Numbered from the stretch's first letter, positions 1-10,803 are shown. The stretch is 64,000 nt of DNA from Rhynchopus sp. YZ270_cl-10 (GCA_964035575.1 OZ037843.1:124001-188000), one strand, 5' to 3'. A program made the numbers and translations. The notes: a model not told the origin generated them from the letters alone.

Positions 1-1127
1 AATCACTTTTTATTACAACATCACAGCAAAAATAATATTTTTGCTCTGTGTTTTTGGTACGTTTTAGTACGTTTTTTTGCGCGTTTTTGTTACGTTTTTA
101 TGACGTTTTTTATGGGGTGTCCCCAACCCCGGTGAAATCCGGGCGAAATCGGGTGAAATCGGGCGAAATCGGGCAGAAACAGGGTTTTTTGGCTTCTGTG
201 AGGGTTTGGCCCAGTAAAACACCCAGAAACCGCGCTTTTCGAGATTTCCGGGCTGGGTCTGGGTGAAATAAAAACAAGTAATTGCTATCGGAAAAAAAAC
301 GGGGTGTGATGTGGAACTCCATCCTGTAGAAATAATCTACAACACGCCCAGCATTCTGCTCTTCTGCAGGTATTCTAACGCTCTTCGTACGCTGCCAGAC
401 CCACTGGGACGCCAGCATCTGAAACGTTCAAGAAGGGGGGCTGTCCTCTTCTTCCAGCACCATCTGCTCGATAGCGTTGTTGGACGCCCGCTCGGCAGGC
501 TCGGCGTGTTCCAGCTCGTTTTTGTCCACAGGCTCCCCACATTGTCGTCGTCGTTGGAGCAGTGCGGAAGGAACACAGAATGCACAGACTACAACACATC
601 GATCACACCAGGCGCATCAGCACCTCCAGCAAATCGCCAGGATGCTACGGTGGTTTTGAAAATCGCGCGGAGTTTTCCACAGCACACCCCGCTTTTTTCT
701 TAGCAATTACTTGTCCTTGTTGTTATTGTTGTTTTCAACCACCTTCCTTCAACCCTTGTAGGATCAGTTGTTATATTTTTCGCGAAAACATGAAATTACA
801 CATTTCAAGAGAACAAATTAAAAAGGGTCCTTATTTGCATTTTTGGGCTCCGCCCGTGCAGTGGTGGGGTCAATCTCGAAAATTGGACAATTTTTTGACC
901 ACTTAAATTTTGAGAAATATGAGCCCGGTTGCTTATACGTGGGGCCCATTTTCGGCTAAAATTTTCCTCAAAATCTGGTTTTGTAAAATTGACCCTTTAC
1001 TCCCCCCCCACATCGATTTCAATACTATACCTTACTTCACCTACGGTTGCCCTTACAGGGGGGTGAAGGAAGGTAAGTTGAAAAATCGGCCACTTTCGTT
1101 GAGCAGAACCCCTTTAGGTGACTCACT
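1..1127. other. AT-rich spacer with short direct repeats, no gene
   Basis: No credible coding region. Positions 50-110 are rich in TACG and GCGCG steps separated by T runs. Positions 130-175 repeat the short unit GGGCGAAATC, and a related run recurs at 1860-1900. Positions 828-985 belong to a dispersed repeat described separately. The short ORFs here have no recognisable domain. Confidence 0.6.
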
Positions 1128-1810
1128 GTACACAGTACACAGTACACAGTACACAGTACACAGTACACAGTACACAGTACACAGTACACAGTACACAGTA
1201 CACAGTACACAGTACACAGTACACAGTACACAGTACACAGTACACAGTACACAGTACACAGTACACAGTACACAGTACACAGTACACAGTACACAGTACA
1301 CAGTACACAGTACACAGTACACAGTACACAGTACACAGTACACAGTACACAGTACACAGTACACAGTACACAGTACACAGTACACAGTACACAGTACACA
1401 GTACACAGTACACAGTACACAGTACACAGTACACAGTACACAGTACACAGTACACAGTACACAGTACACAGTACACAGTACACAGTACACAGTACACAGT
1501 ACACAGTACACAGTACACAGTACACAGTACACAGTACACAGTACACAGTACACAGTACACAGTACACAGTACACAGTTTGGGTGGGTATTGGCACAAACC
1601 ATTGTAGGTACACGCGCCAATAACGTTCAACCCGCTCCTCCAGGCTGTTTCCTAATTCTGGAAATTTTCCGGAAAATTCCGACATCTGGAAGCAAATATT
1701 TTCCCTGAAAAAAAGTGGGCTCCAAAACATGCCGCGATTGGCGTTTCCGGAATCCGTCCGCGCTGTGGTGGGGCCACTTTGCCGAAATGGCCAAGTTCTT
1801 GGTTTTGGTC
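828..1810 (+). repeat. dispersed modules shared with the hAT-like element at 7152-8002
   Basis: Positions 828-955 match 7230-7365 almost throughout, including the core GTGGTGGGGTCAATCTCG. Positions 1715-1810 match 7412-7506, including GCCAAGTTCTTGGTTTTGG. The two modules keep the same order in both places, but here about 730 bp lie between them, including the 7-bp array. This suggests that both loci descend from one repeat family. Confidence 0.7.
1128..1577. repeat. uninterrupted 7-bp satellite, about 64 copies of GTACACA
   Basis: About 450 bp of perfect tandem GTACACA. Three units make a 21-bp, seven-codon period without stop codons, so every frame on both strands is open, which creates several spurious ORFs of about 165-240 residues. 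The lack of point variants over 64 units implies recent expansion by slippage, or assembly from homogeneous reads. It is not a gene. Confidence 0.97.
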
Positions 1811-2237
1811 AAACCCCGCCCAAGCTCCCCACCGCCAACCCAAAAAAAGGAATTTTTGAAATCCGGGCGAAATCGGGCGAAATCGGGTGAAATTGGGTTC
1901 AGGTGGGCACAGGTGGGCCCAGGTGGGCTCTAGGGGGGCGATTGTGGGCTGGTCTCGGGACACCACAATTTTATTAAAAACATTTTTTGATTATTTTGCG
2001 CGTTTTTTGATTATTTTTGCGCGTTTTACGTACGTACCAACATGTATGTTGAACTGTGTAATTTTAGGTATTCAAAAATAACAACTGATCCCACAGGGCA
2101 GTTCTGATTTTTCTTCTTTGGGGTGATATTATTACATTACACCTTCATCCTCGATGCAGGGGTACTTTTCAAACCTTCTTTCCTTACTTCAAAAACTCTC
2201 TCTTTTTTAAGTTCTAATTATTTGGTTTTGGTTGAGA

Positions 2238-2566
2238 CACATCAATGGTGTCGGTTCTGTGGAATCACTGAACCACCCATATCCTGTATCACATCGTTGA
2301 TTATTCTTTCCTGCGTTGACTGCAGGAAAGTTCGCGAGCTATCGCGACCAGGGTTTTTAAAGATGAAAAGCAGAGAGTTAAAAAAGGAGAAAGAACAGCA
2401 AAAAAACATTGTGTGAAAAAGTTTTTTCTGTCAAGTGTTTTTGTGCGTTAGCGGAGAAGAAAACAGTTTTCGATAAAAGACTCCTGCGTCGGTTTTCTCT
2501 TTCAAAAAAAACATTCGCAAAACCCAAAACGCGAATCGCAAAAAATCGCAAAAAAATCTTGAGCAT
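2238..2566 (+). repeat. hairpin-cassette repeat, copy 1
   Basis: One of several copies of a dispersed structured repeat of about 300 bp. In order it holds a GGTTC/GAACC hairpin (2254-2275), a hairpin with stem TTTCCTGC/GCAGGAAA (about 2309-2331), a hairpin with stem TCGCGA/TCGCGA (about 2334-2349), an A-rich stretch, and a tail block beginning GCGGAGAA near 2452 that ends in GTTTTCTCTTTC. The order matches copies at 5836, 9920, 42385 and 62108, while stem sequences differ and still pair. It could be a non-coding RNA gene family, a recurrent UTR element or a short mobile element. I found no convincing Pol III boxes. Confidence 0.7.
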
Positions 2567-2671
2567 CTGGAAGGTGGTGATGACGAGTGTGAGGATAACA
2601 TGCAGATGACATGCAGAACCATAGCATCATGTAAATATTGCATACTTACATAATATTATTATTACTCGTAC

Positions 2672-3027
2672 AAATGAACTAAAACATTGAGGTCTTGGAA
2701 AAGACGCTCCTGATGGTCACCCAGATGAACTCAAGACAGTGTAGTGTCTGTAATGCAATAGAGAAGTCTGCAAGACATACATGGGGCCTTCTTTCAAATG
2801 ATGTAACGTGAATGAAACGTTACAGGATTATGACATTGCTTGGCATTTGGTTGTGGCCTTTGTAATGGGGGTATTGGCCTCACACTAAGTTTTTTAACCC
2901 CCCTGAAAAATCATTTGTGGGCCAGATTTTCAAAAAAATAGTTGACGAAAAACGTGTTCCACGTCCTGTTGCATCCGGGGGCCCTTTCGTGACACTCCTC
3001 CTGAAACTCTATGAAGGACAATAGGCC
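2672..3027 (-). repeat. duplicated 3' flank of the cyclase-like gene A
   Basis: Positions 2672-2886 match 10305-10518 with very few differences, and weaker similarity continues up to the stop codon of each gene. The duplication that made the two cyclase-like genes therefore included at least 350 bp of downstream sequence. Strong conservation of a non-coding flank fits a 3' UTR or a recent duplication. Confidence 0.85.
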
Positions 3028-5664
3028 TCAGTGCAATGCCACAACGAACGGTGCGTAAGCCTTCGCCGTCACGTAGCCGGTAAGCTCTTCGTAAGGTGTG
3101 CGTTGGTCCTGAGCGACGCTGTCCAGCAGAGAAGACGCCTTCTCAAAGTCCTGTTTGATGATGTGCTCGAAGACCTCGTTCCACAGTGCGTGCGGGTTGT
3201 TTGAGGCAGACTCCAGCTGGTACATCCACTCCTCGTTTTCGCTGGTGCACAGACCCTTCACAGCAAACACAGTCTGCACATTCTCACTCAACTTCTGGTA
3301 CAGCACAGCACCCACACACTGGAGCACTACCTGTCCCTCAGCCTCACGTGATACGTTACGGTCAATGACACCAGGCAGGTTCTCCTTCTTGTTCCAACGC
3401 TCAAGCACAACCACCCACGACATGGACTGCGAAAGAATCGACACTTTCTTCATCCCGTTGCAGCCCATGTTCCCGACACGTGCCTCGCCTGTCGTGCACC
3501 CATACGAGATCTTGTGCACATCACCAAATGCTGTTGCAACTTCGTGTGCAGCCTTCACACAGGAAACACTGTGCGACGGCTTCGGAACAAAGGCGTTGAA
3601 GGTGGCAAGCATCTTGTCGCCAGCAAACGTGTCGCACACACCCTTGTTGCGCTGCACTGCTGTCAGGATCGTCTCAATCACACCTGCGTGTGCGGAGAGC
3701 ACCTCTGCGTCCTTGTGCTTCTTGCAGAAGGCGTGCCACGACACGACGTTCATGTGTGCCAGCGACACCTTCTTCTTCTTCATCCCTTCCACACGCAGCA
3801 GTGCCTTCTGGTTCTGCACCACCTCTGAGCTGTGCGCCATCGAGGCCGCGCAATGGGATGAGGCACCAGACCCCCCCTTTGTTCTCGACTTCCGCGTGGA
3901 CTCGGCTGATTCTGTGGGTTCTTCCTCCTCCTCTTTGTCACTGTCGTTGACAAGCACACTCTGTGGCATGTAGTTCCGGTACTCCACCAGGTTCGCCACC
4001 ATGGTAACAAAGCTGCGCTGCATCATCCCCACTTCACTCAGCTGCGACACTGCACGGCCCGTGTCCACAGCCTCCAGGTCCATCACAGCCACACTTGCCA
4101 TCTCACTCCCAAGCTTCAGCAGAGGTGACGTGATGTAACGTGTGAACACAACAGCAATGGCAAGAAGTCCTATCACCGCAACAGCCGTCACAATCACCAT
4201 CACAGTCACCGCATCCTCCTTCTGTGCGTCTGCAGAGGACAGATCTGATGCCACCTTCGCACGGATTGCACTCGTCGACGCATCAATCGTATCCATCACA
4301 GACGCCCGAGGCACAAGAAGGGTTGAATACCAGAAGATAGTGCTGTGTTCAATTTCCGACGTGATTGTCCAGAAGTCCGTGCCGTTCGAGTCAGACCACT
4401 TCAGGAAGGAGTCCTCTGTCTTCTCCACAAGGTCTTTGTAGTTCTGCGGGTGTGTGAACACAAACCGCCCGTGCTCTGCAATCACTGAGGGGATGTGCGA
4501 CGTCGCGTCTTCCATCGAGTGGTTCGTGATGTTCATGCTCGATGCCATTAGTATAATCCTGCCCCGCCGGGTGGTTCTCGTCGACGTCACCACCTGCCGT
4601 CCGCTGTTGTACGCGACAAGTGTCCCCACTGCACCAGACACACGGTCGTCCTCCACCAGGTACAGCGACGTGCCCTTCGGGAGCAGCTGTGCACGCACCA
4701 CGTCGGCCACCCCTTCTGCAGTCACGGTAGCACCGACGGAACCCACACGCTTGCCCTGCTTGGGGAACAGCGTGTACATATCTGGGTGGGTGTAGGTGTA
4801 GGTGAGCTCCCAGGACACGGTGTCCCAGGAGACCTGCATGCTTGAGTAGACGAGCGTGTCTGCAGGGTTCAGGGGTGGCTCATCGGCACTCAGGTAGTGC
4901 AGCTGTTTCCCACGCTGGGCAATGACCGGGTTGTCAAGGGGTTCGATGGCGGAGACGGGGAAGATGCACAATCCACGCAGCAAATCTTTGTTGTAGTCAG
5001 GGAAGTAGTTTCACGGCAGTGTGGGGTTTCTGATGTCGCCCAGTTCGTTGGTTTCTGTGAAGAGGACGAAGTCGGAAAGTCCCTCTGCCAGCGTCAGGCG
5101 GTCACGTGTCTCGGACATCATAAGAATCTTCGTGCCGTTCGTAGGTAGCACACCACTCGCAGCGGTCGCTATCTTGTGTGAAGTGCGCCAGCCCCACCCT
5201 GCAAACCCGTCACCCCTCTTCCACGGAACAGGATGTGTTGCACACCACGCGTAAGTTTCGTGATTCATGTCGGTTACCCCAGCCGTCATCCCAGCCCTAA
5301 AAGCAGACATGACTGCAGGACGCATTATTGTGCGAGAAAAGGCGGGGCTTGTGGTGATGTTTGGGTGGTGTGCCTGTGCCAGGTTGGCAAGCGAGATCAC
5401 AAGCTGCTCAGGCACCTTCAGGTACTCCTTCACTGCCGTGTCCACGTTGCCAAGAACAGAGCGCAGGTAGCGTGCCGAGACCGTTTCGATGTCCGCCGTA
5501 CCACTGTCGAGACACATCCCGAAGCCCTCGTCACCTGTGTCACGTGCCTTCTCCAGAAGGTCGTCCCATGTTGACAGAGTGAAGCCACCGATGATCGCAC
5601 CTGTCGACAGAATCAGCACCACACACAGCAGTATTGTCAGCGACTGGATCCCGCATGACACCAT
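3028..5664 (-). pseudogene. receptor/cyclase-like gene A, interrupted by one in-frame TGA
   Basis: Paralogue of the intact gene at 10804-13419 and colinear with it. It has an N-terminal membrane span (residues 8-29), a large extracellular Cache-like region, a second span near 486-507, a HAMP-like stretch and a C-terminal class III cyclase-like domain. The start MVSCGIQ at 5664 is chosen because it is the shared start in both paralogues; the frame also extends upstream to 5736. Codon 218 is TGA (5011-5013) where the paralogue has TGC for cysteine. The other 660 codons stay open, with conservative changes and a divergent linker before the cyclase domain. TGA ends both genes normally, so general reassignment is unlikely. 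It is probably a very young pseudogene or a null allele. Recoding is possible but unsupported. Confidence 0.8.
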
Positions 5665-5757
5665 TGTTCTGAGGTGTACAGAAAGGGAAGAGAGTGTCTG
5701 TGGATGTGTGGTGGTGTGTGGGGTGTGGGACAGCATAACAACAAAAACAACTATGGG
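5665..5757 (-). promoter_or_regulatory. conserved 5' flank of cyclase-like gene A
   Basis: About 85 bp directly upstream of the start codon resemble the same position in gene B (13420-13500), including a shared GTACAGAAAGGGA block and GT-rich stretches. It is probably 5' UTR and proximal promoter carried along in the duplication. No core promoter motif was identified. Confidence 0.4.
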
Positions 5758-5835
5758 GTGATTTGGGGTCTTTTTTTTTCCATTTTATTTTTCCTTCCTT
5801 CAAAACTTCACACACAACGCTTTTTTGGTTTTTGG

Positions 5836-6520
5836 GAGACACACAAGGTGCCAGGTTCTATGGTAAGCACGGAACCACCCTGCACCTGTTTGTCATGTTG
5901 TTTCCCGTGCAATACATGGAGAAACGTTTCGCACTCGAAACAAGGAAAGCTTTTTTAATAAAAAATGAACGAAGCACAAAAACAAGCGTGTGTGGAAGAA
6001 AAAAGAAAAGGGAAAATATTTTTTCTGATTCAGTAGTGTAGGGGAGACTATGCACCGGCTATTCCTTCATTTGGCTCGGAAAATTTGGCGCCTTTCGGCA
6101 AAAAAACCCAAAAATAGATGAAACTACTCTATATACCCCACCAAAAATCACTTTCCGCCGGGTTTCAGGCACTTTTGAGCCTTTTTTCTTCAATTTTTTT
6201 TTTTGAAAAAAATCTGCAAAAAAACTGAAAATGGCAAAGGCAAATCCAGCGTAAAATGACAATTTTCAACAAAATGTGCGTTTAAATGTGCCAACGGGCA
6301 GCATTTTGTTTAAATTTTTGCTCATTTGAGTCCACAGAGTCCCAAAAAATGCATTGCCGGGGTCGTAGGTCAAAAAAGACTTAGAAATTTCAATTTAAAA
6401 TCAAAAGGAGCCAAAATTACCGGTATAGGCTCCCCTACAGTAGTGTTTATGTTTTGGGTACGGGGCGGAGAATAAAATCTGTTCGATAAAAGAAACGCAA
6501 GCTTTTTGTTTTATCTTGCA
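5836..6520 (+). repeat. hairpin-cassette repeat, copy 2, split by an inserted element
   Basis: The left part (5836-6036) holds the GGTTC/GAACC hairpin (about 5855-5877), a weaker second hairpin, and a hairpin with stem GTTTCG/CGAAAC near 5923-5938. The tail block, with GCGGAGAATAAAA, resumes after 6440. The 403 bp between them are a separate inverted-repeat element. Stem sequences differ from copy 1 but pair in the first and third hairpins. Confidence 0.65.
6037..6439. mobile_element. non-autonomous DNA transposon (MITE-like), 403 bp
   Basis: The termini are inverted repeats of about 20 bp: the left begins TGTAGGGGAGACTAT and the right, reversed, begins TGTAGGGGAGCCTAT. GTAG directly repeats on both sides (6033-6036 and 6440-6443); a TA duplication is an equally good reading. 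The interior is AT-rich with no coding capacity. It sits inside a hairpin-cassette repeat whose uninterrupted copies elsewhere show the approximate empty site. Superfamily not assigned. Confidence 0.8.
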
Positions 6521-7143
6521 AAATTCACTAGAGATTGACAGAAATTCACACAAAATCACAAAAATTTACAAAACCTTCACACATGACATGATGTGGCATA
6601 TCACATTTATTTCTTCCACCCCTCGATGTGAATTTTCGTGTGCTTCGGTGGCTTTCGGGTGCAGTGCACGGTCACGTACGTGCGCCCACACCCCACATTC
6701 AGTATCCGACGAAAAAGGTTGATGAAATAAATTGAGTATTTTTGTTGGAAACGTTCAGCTCTGTTGTGGAGGGGGTCTTTTGTTGCTAGCTACTTCAGGC
6801 TCGAGACAAACCATGTACACAAAAAGTTAAAGATACACTCAGACACACGTAATGAGACACAATTATACGATCATTATCGAGCAGCATGACGTCAGCTGCT
6901 TGACGAACTTTATTAAAAAAACAAGCAATGTAGTGCACAGAAATCAATTATTACACCGATAGACAAAGAAAGTTAAAATACACTCAGCCCGATTGACGCT
7001 CGATCACAGAAAATGATCATCTCACACCAAAAGCGTGCCATGTAGGGAGACACACGATTTTGACGTCAAACAGTAATAGAGAAAGAAGTTGTGGTGTGGC
7101 CGACGACCCCAAAATAGCAGAAAATAGCACAAAATAGCACCTC
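6521..7143. other. spacer without recognisable features
   Basis: AT-rich unique-looking sequence. The 60-70 residue ORFs here have no domain, and I see no tRNA-like cloverleaf. The motif AAAATAGCA repeats a few times near 7110-7140, next to the hAT-like element. Confidence 0.5.
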
Positions 7144-7151
7144 CCTTCAGC

Positions 7152-8002
7152 CAGGGCTATTTCTAAATATGGGGTCCGGGGGGCCCAAAATCCAACCCGG
7201 ACACAAATTTTTTGGCAGATTTATTTTGTGCCAAAAACGTCCTTATTTGCATTTTTGGGATTCACCCGCGCAGTGGTGGGGTCAATCTCGAAAATTGGAC
7301 AATTTTTTGACCACTTAAATTTTTTGAAAATATGAGCCCGGTCACTAATACGTGGAGCCCATTTTCGGCCAAAAATGCTGCTCAAAAAAATTTTACCCTG
7401 AAAATTTTTCAGCCCCAAAACATACCGCGATTGGCATTTCCGGAATCTGTCCGCGCTGTGGTGGGGTCAATTTGCCGAAATGGCCAAGTTCTTGGTTTTG
7501 GTCAAAATGAGTGTAAGGTAAAGGGGCCAAGGTAAATCCCACAACCCAGATTTTCTCCCCCAGATGCTGAAACATGAAAATGCGCGAAAACACCGGCATT
7601 TGCATTTCCAGAATCCGTCCGTTCTGTGGTGGGGTCAATTTGCAGAATTGGGCAAGTTCTTGGTTTTTGTTAAAATGAGTACGGTGCCAGTGTGATGTTA
7701 GTGTAGAGAACAAGTTTTCTAAGAAACCCCCTCATAGCGCCTCCGGCACGCGGCCTGGTGCGCCCGCTAGGATTTTTCAGAAAACACCAAAACCCCCGTT
7801 ATTTGCACAATCTGGAAGAAAACTTTTCAACACAAAAAAAATCGGCAACTTTCTTCAAGCAGAAAGCCCACCCCCCTCTCTGTAAGTACTGTAGTACGTG
7901 CAAATTTTTTGGCAGCCCTGTATATAAGCCCCGTGCAAATTTTTTGGCAACTTTCACTTTCCAAAAATCAGGGACAGGGACAGGTTTTTAGAAATAGCCC
8001 TG
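7152..8002. mobile_element. hAT-like non-autonomous DNA transposon, 851 bp
   Basis: Perfect 16-bp terminal inverted repeats, CAGGGCTATTTCTAAA and its complement, are flanked by a perfect 8-bp direct repeat CCTTCAGC (7144-7151 and 8003-8010). An 8-bp duplication with CAGGG-type ends is the hallmark of hAT elements. No transposase is encoded. The interior is built from related modules (about 7228-7395, 7412-7560 and 7580-7690) that share the core GTGGTGGGGTCAAT, two of which recur at 828-1810. Perfect ends and duplication suggest recent movement. Confidence 0.9.
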
Positions 8003-8010
8003 CCTTCAGC

Positions 8011-9919
8011 CGCACCAAAAAATATTTTCAGCCACACCAAGTTGACTTGAAATACAAAGCGGGACTGTGTCGGGACTCATTTCTGAGCATAAAATGACCC
8101 CCCCTCACAGCACGCATAGACTCCCAACTATCGAGAAGAAAATAATTCCCGATTTTTGCGAAACGGTGCCAAAAACGTACAAATTCCGGGTGTCACACGA
8201 TTCTTTTTACGCCTTGTCCAACAACCGAAAACTTCTGTTAGCCAAAGTTGCAAACCGTTCGGGGGGAGGGGACCGAGGGGATTCTCAAAATCCGGCCGGA
8301 TTTTATCCGTTGAAAGTAAAAAAGAGGCATCTCCTTCTGGAAACACAAAAAACAAAACAAAAACACATATCACGAAGCGGAAGCTTTTTAACATTCCATG
8401 TTATCGTTTTGTGTGTTGTGGGAGCAAGAGAAAGTGTCTGAGAGCTATTTTTCATATTTCTGGACACCATCTGCAGTCGTGTGGGTGATCTCCCCCTTTA
8501 TTGTGGGCGAAGCGATCACTAAAGACGCAGAATGAGAGCAACAGCGCAAGGTGCTACCAAACATCTTGGCATGGGGAGCAAGGATGGGTGGGTGTGAACG
8601 CAAACGAGACAAACGCTGTGGCGGCTATATTTGCAGACACTTGAGCGGATGTACCCGAAGGAAAAAATATAATTCACAGCAACAAAGGTGTGAGGGAGAA
8701 ACGGGAAAGAAAGCGAATAAAAGCGAAAAAAAATAATGTTTTTCTGAACGTGTTGTTAGTAAAAACGGGGGCGGGGAAAAAATCGCAAATAGCAAAATGG
8801 GAAAAGTTGGAACGATTCCTCCACTCAGGTCACACTTTTGAAAAAATATAAAAGATCCTCTCGAAATAGTTCAAGATTGAACTGAGAGAAAGAAGAAACC
8901 CCAAACCCTCCCAGACCAAACGGTCTAACCTGTTGTATTGACATAGTGTGGGGGAGAATGAGGAGCACGAGAATCGTCTTCGCGAATACTAAAATATTTC
9001 CTAAGATATGTCACAAAAGTGTCACGTCCCCGGGGGAAAAAAAATGTCAAAAAAAAAAGAAACCGAGAAGAAAGAAAAACAAACAAATAAGAGAACGATT
9101 CTCAACAAATACTATTGAATGATTCCACAACCCTGTCACGTGCCCCCTCAAAGCAAGGGCAAAGGAAAGCTTGCCACAGCCTTGAGGAACAACCGTAGAG
9201 ACGAAGAGCGACAAAAGAAACGTACACTAAGGTGAGCGACAGGGCACGTGAACCACCTGGAAAAATGAAAGAATTTCAAAACAAAACACAAATGCAGTAG
9301 GACAACAATAGAACAGGTCAAAGAAAAGGGCTCATTACAGCGCGTCTTGCTTCCCTTCAACGTCTTACATCAAGACCTGTACTCTAATCAACGATGGTAA
9401 TGGCACCCTGTGAGTAGGTTCCTTCATTGCCGAAAGCGTCTACGCGTACATTGTGATGGCGTAATAAGTATTTCATCATATGCAATCAATAAATTGATGG
9501 TATATGGTGAGGGATCAACAAAAATGTTCCCTTTTTTGGTGTGTGTTTTGCAAAACGTAGAAAAGAAAAGTAAAATGCTGGCGTAACAAGCAAGAAAGAG
9601 CCAAATGGGCAACCAACAACTATAAAGGAAAATAACGCTAAGTCCATCACAACACAAAATATCTAGAGAAGCAAAATCTTCCCACGAAGAAGGTACAAAC
9701 ACATGCAAACGTTGGAAACGAAAAACAAGAGACGCTGGCCATACAGCTGAAGTATGCCAACCTTAGGTTGCGTGTCGGGAAGGACCTGCCCACCATCAAA
9801 CTTAACGTAGTCGTGCACGTGACGCACGGCACCCAACTATGTATTCTAAGGGGGTGGTACACAGACGGGAATGGCGTGTCAAGCACATACCCCATGATAG
9901 CCCATCTGCCTTCAGATTT
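8011..9919. other. 1.9-kb spacer with a partial hairpin-cassette copy, no gene
   Basis: No ORF has domain-like content. Positions 8655-8785 resemble the middle of the hairpin-cassette repeat at 42590-42700, sharing TTCACAGCAA, GGTGTGAGGGAGAA and AATGTTTTTCTGAA. Positions 8900-9400 are unremarkable AT-rich sequence. Confidence 0.5.
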
Positions 9920-10205
9920 TATTTCCCAACCCAACAACAACCGATGAAGACAATAACTAAAATCAAAGCGGAACAAATTTGAAGCTTTTTTGTGAGGCAC
10001 TCAACGAGTGTGCCGGCTCTGTGGCGTCACGGAGCCACCAACACTCCCCAGTCATTTTTCCTGCGCTTCCAGGAAAACTCGGGTATGCGACTAGGGTAAG
10101 AGAAAAAAAGGATGGGTGGTGTTTTTGTGTGCTGGCGGAGAACAAAACAGTTTCCGATAAAAGGCTGCGTCAGTTTTCTCTTTCACAACAAAAAGATGTA
10201 AATTC
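9920..10205 (+). repeat. hairpin-cassette repeat, copy 3
   Basis: It starts with the TTTATTTCCCAACCCAACAA block also seen at 42388. It then has a hairpin with stem GGCTCTGT/ACGGAGCC (about 10015-10036, one G-T pair), a perfect 8-bp stem TTTTCCTG/CAGGAAAA (about 10056-10077), and the tail block GCGGAGAACAAAACAG to GTTTTCTCTTTC near 10136-10186. It lies about 600 bp beyond the stop of cyclase-like gene B, in the same relative place as copy 1 beyond gene A. Confidence 0.75.
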
Positions 10206-10304
10206 GCATTTCTCTGACACAACCAGATAAGCAATATGGGGTAGAGTGGTGCACGTCTTCGCAGACAAGATGGTATCGTTTGAGTGGTGGAAAGTGAAAG
10301 AGCA

Positions 10305-10803
10305 AAATGAACTAAAACATTGAGGTCTTGGAAAAGACGCTCCTGATGGTCACCCAGATGAACTCAAGACAGTGTAGTGCCTGTAATGCAATAGAGAAGT
10401 CTGCAAGACATACATGGGGCCTTCTTTCAAATGATGTAACGTGAATGAAACGTTACAGGATTATGACATTGCTTGGCATTTGGTTGTGGCCTTTCTAATG
10501 GGGGTATTGGCCTCACACCGAATATTTGAAATCTCCGGAAAATCATTTATGGACCCTAATTTCAAAAAATAGATCGGGCCTTTTGTTTGTGCGCTCAAAG
10601 CCGGAAAACAAAAAGGTGAAAAAATTGTGTTAACTGAAGTACTTTTGTTGTGATTAATTGCGAGCTTCTGTCTTTTTCAATCCGTTTTGTTTTGCGGGTT
10701 TGCGGGTTGGCGGAATAGTTGACTAAAAACGTGTTCTCGTCCTAATTGCATCCGAAGACCTTTCGTTGCACTCTTCCTGAAACTCTATGAAGGACAATAA
10801 GCA
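10305..10803 (-). repeat. duplicated 3' flank of cyclase-like gene B
   Basis: Counterpart of 2672-3027. Positions 10305-10518 are nearly identical to 2672-2886. Compared with gene A, this flank carries an extra segment of about 146 bp (10573-10718) bounded by AATAG direct repeats, so insertions have occurred since the duplication. Confidence 0.85.
10573..10718. mobile_element. insertion of about 146 bp in the 3' flank of gene B
   Basis: This segment is absent at the matching place beside gene A (around 2932). It is flanked by AATAG at 10568-10572 and 10714-10718, which fits a 5-bp target-site duplication. No terminal inverted repeats or coding content are evident, so its class is unknown. 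Confidence 0.5.

Larger units (their letters stand above)
114..1966. mobile_element. possible DNA transposon copy with weak terminal inverted repeats
   Basis: The left end reads GGGGTGTCCC and the right end, reversed, GTGGTGTCCC. Both ends are followed inward by GGGCGAAATC-type repeats, and the outer flanks are similar AT-rich sequence. The interior shares modules with the well-defined hAT-like element at 7152-8002 and contains the 7-bp array. No clean target-site duplication was found, so this is tentative. It could be a chance pairing of ends around unrelated repeats. Confidence 0.25.

Noticed and set aside
1128-1577. CRISPR array or telomere
   Set aside because: There are no spacers between units, and the unit does not resemble a telomeric repeat; it is internal satellite DNA.
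910-1730. Several ORFs made of TVHSTQY or CVLCTVY repeats on both strands
   Set aside because: Direct consequence of the stop-free 7-bp satellite; no independent coding evidence.
2238-2566. tRNA-derived SINE for the hairpin cassette
   Set aside because: I could not find A and B box sequences or a tRNA-like 5' part in any copy.
5011-5013. General reassignment of TGA to cysteine
   Set aside because: Both cyclase-like genes end with TGA at the expected place, and other genes use ordinary cysteine codons throughout.
5665-5736. Upstream start (MLSHTPHTTT) for cyclase-like gene A
   Set aside because: Not in frame in the intact paralogue; MVSCGIQ is the shared start.
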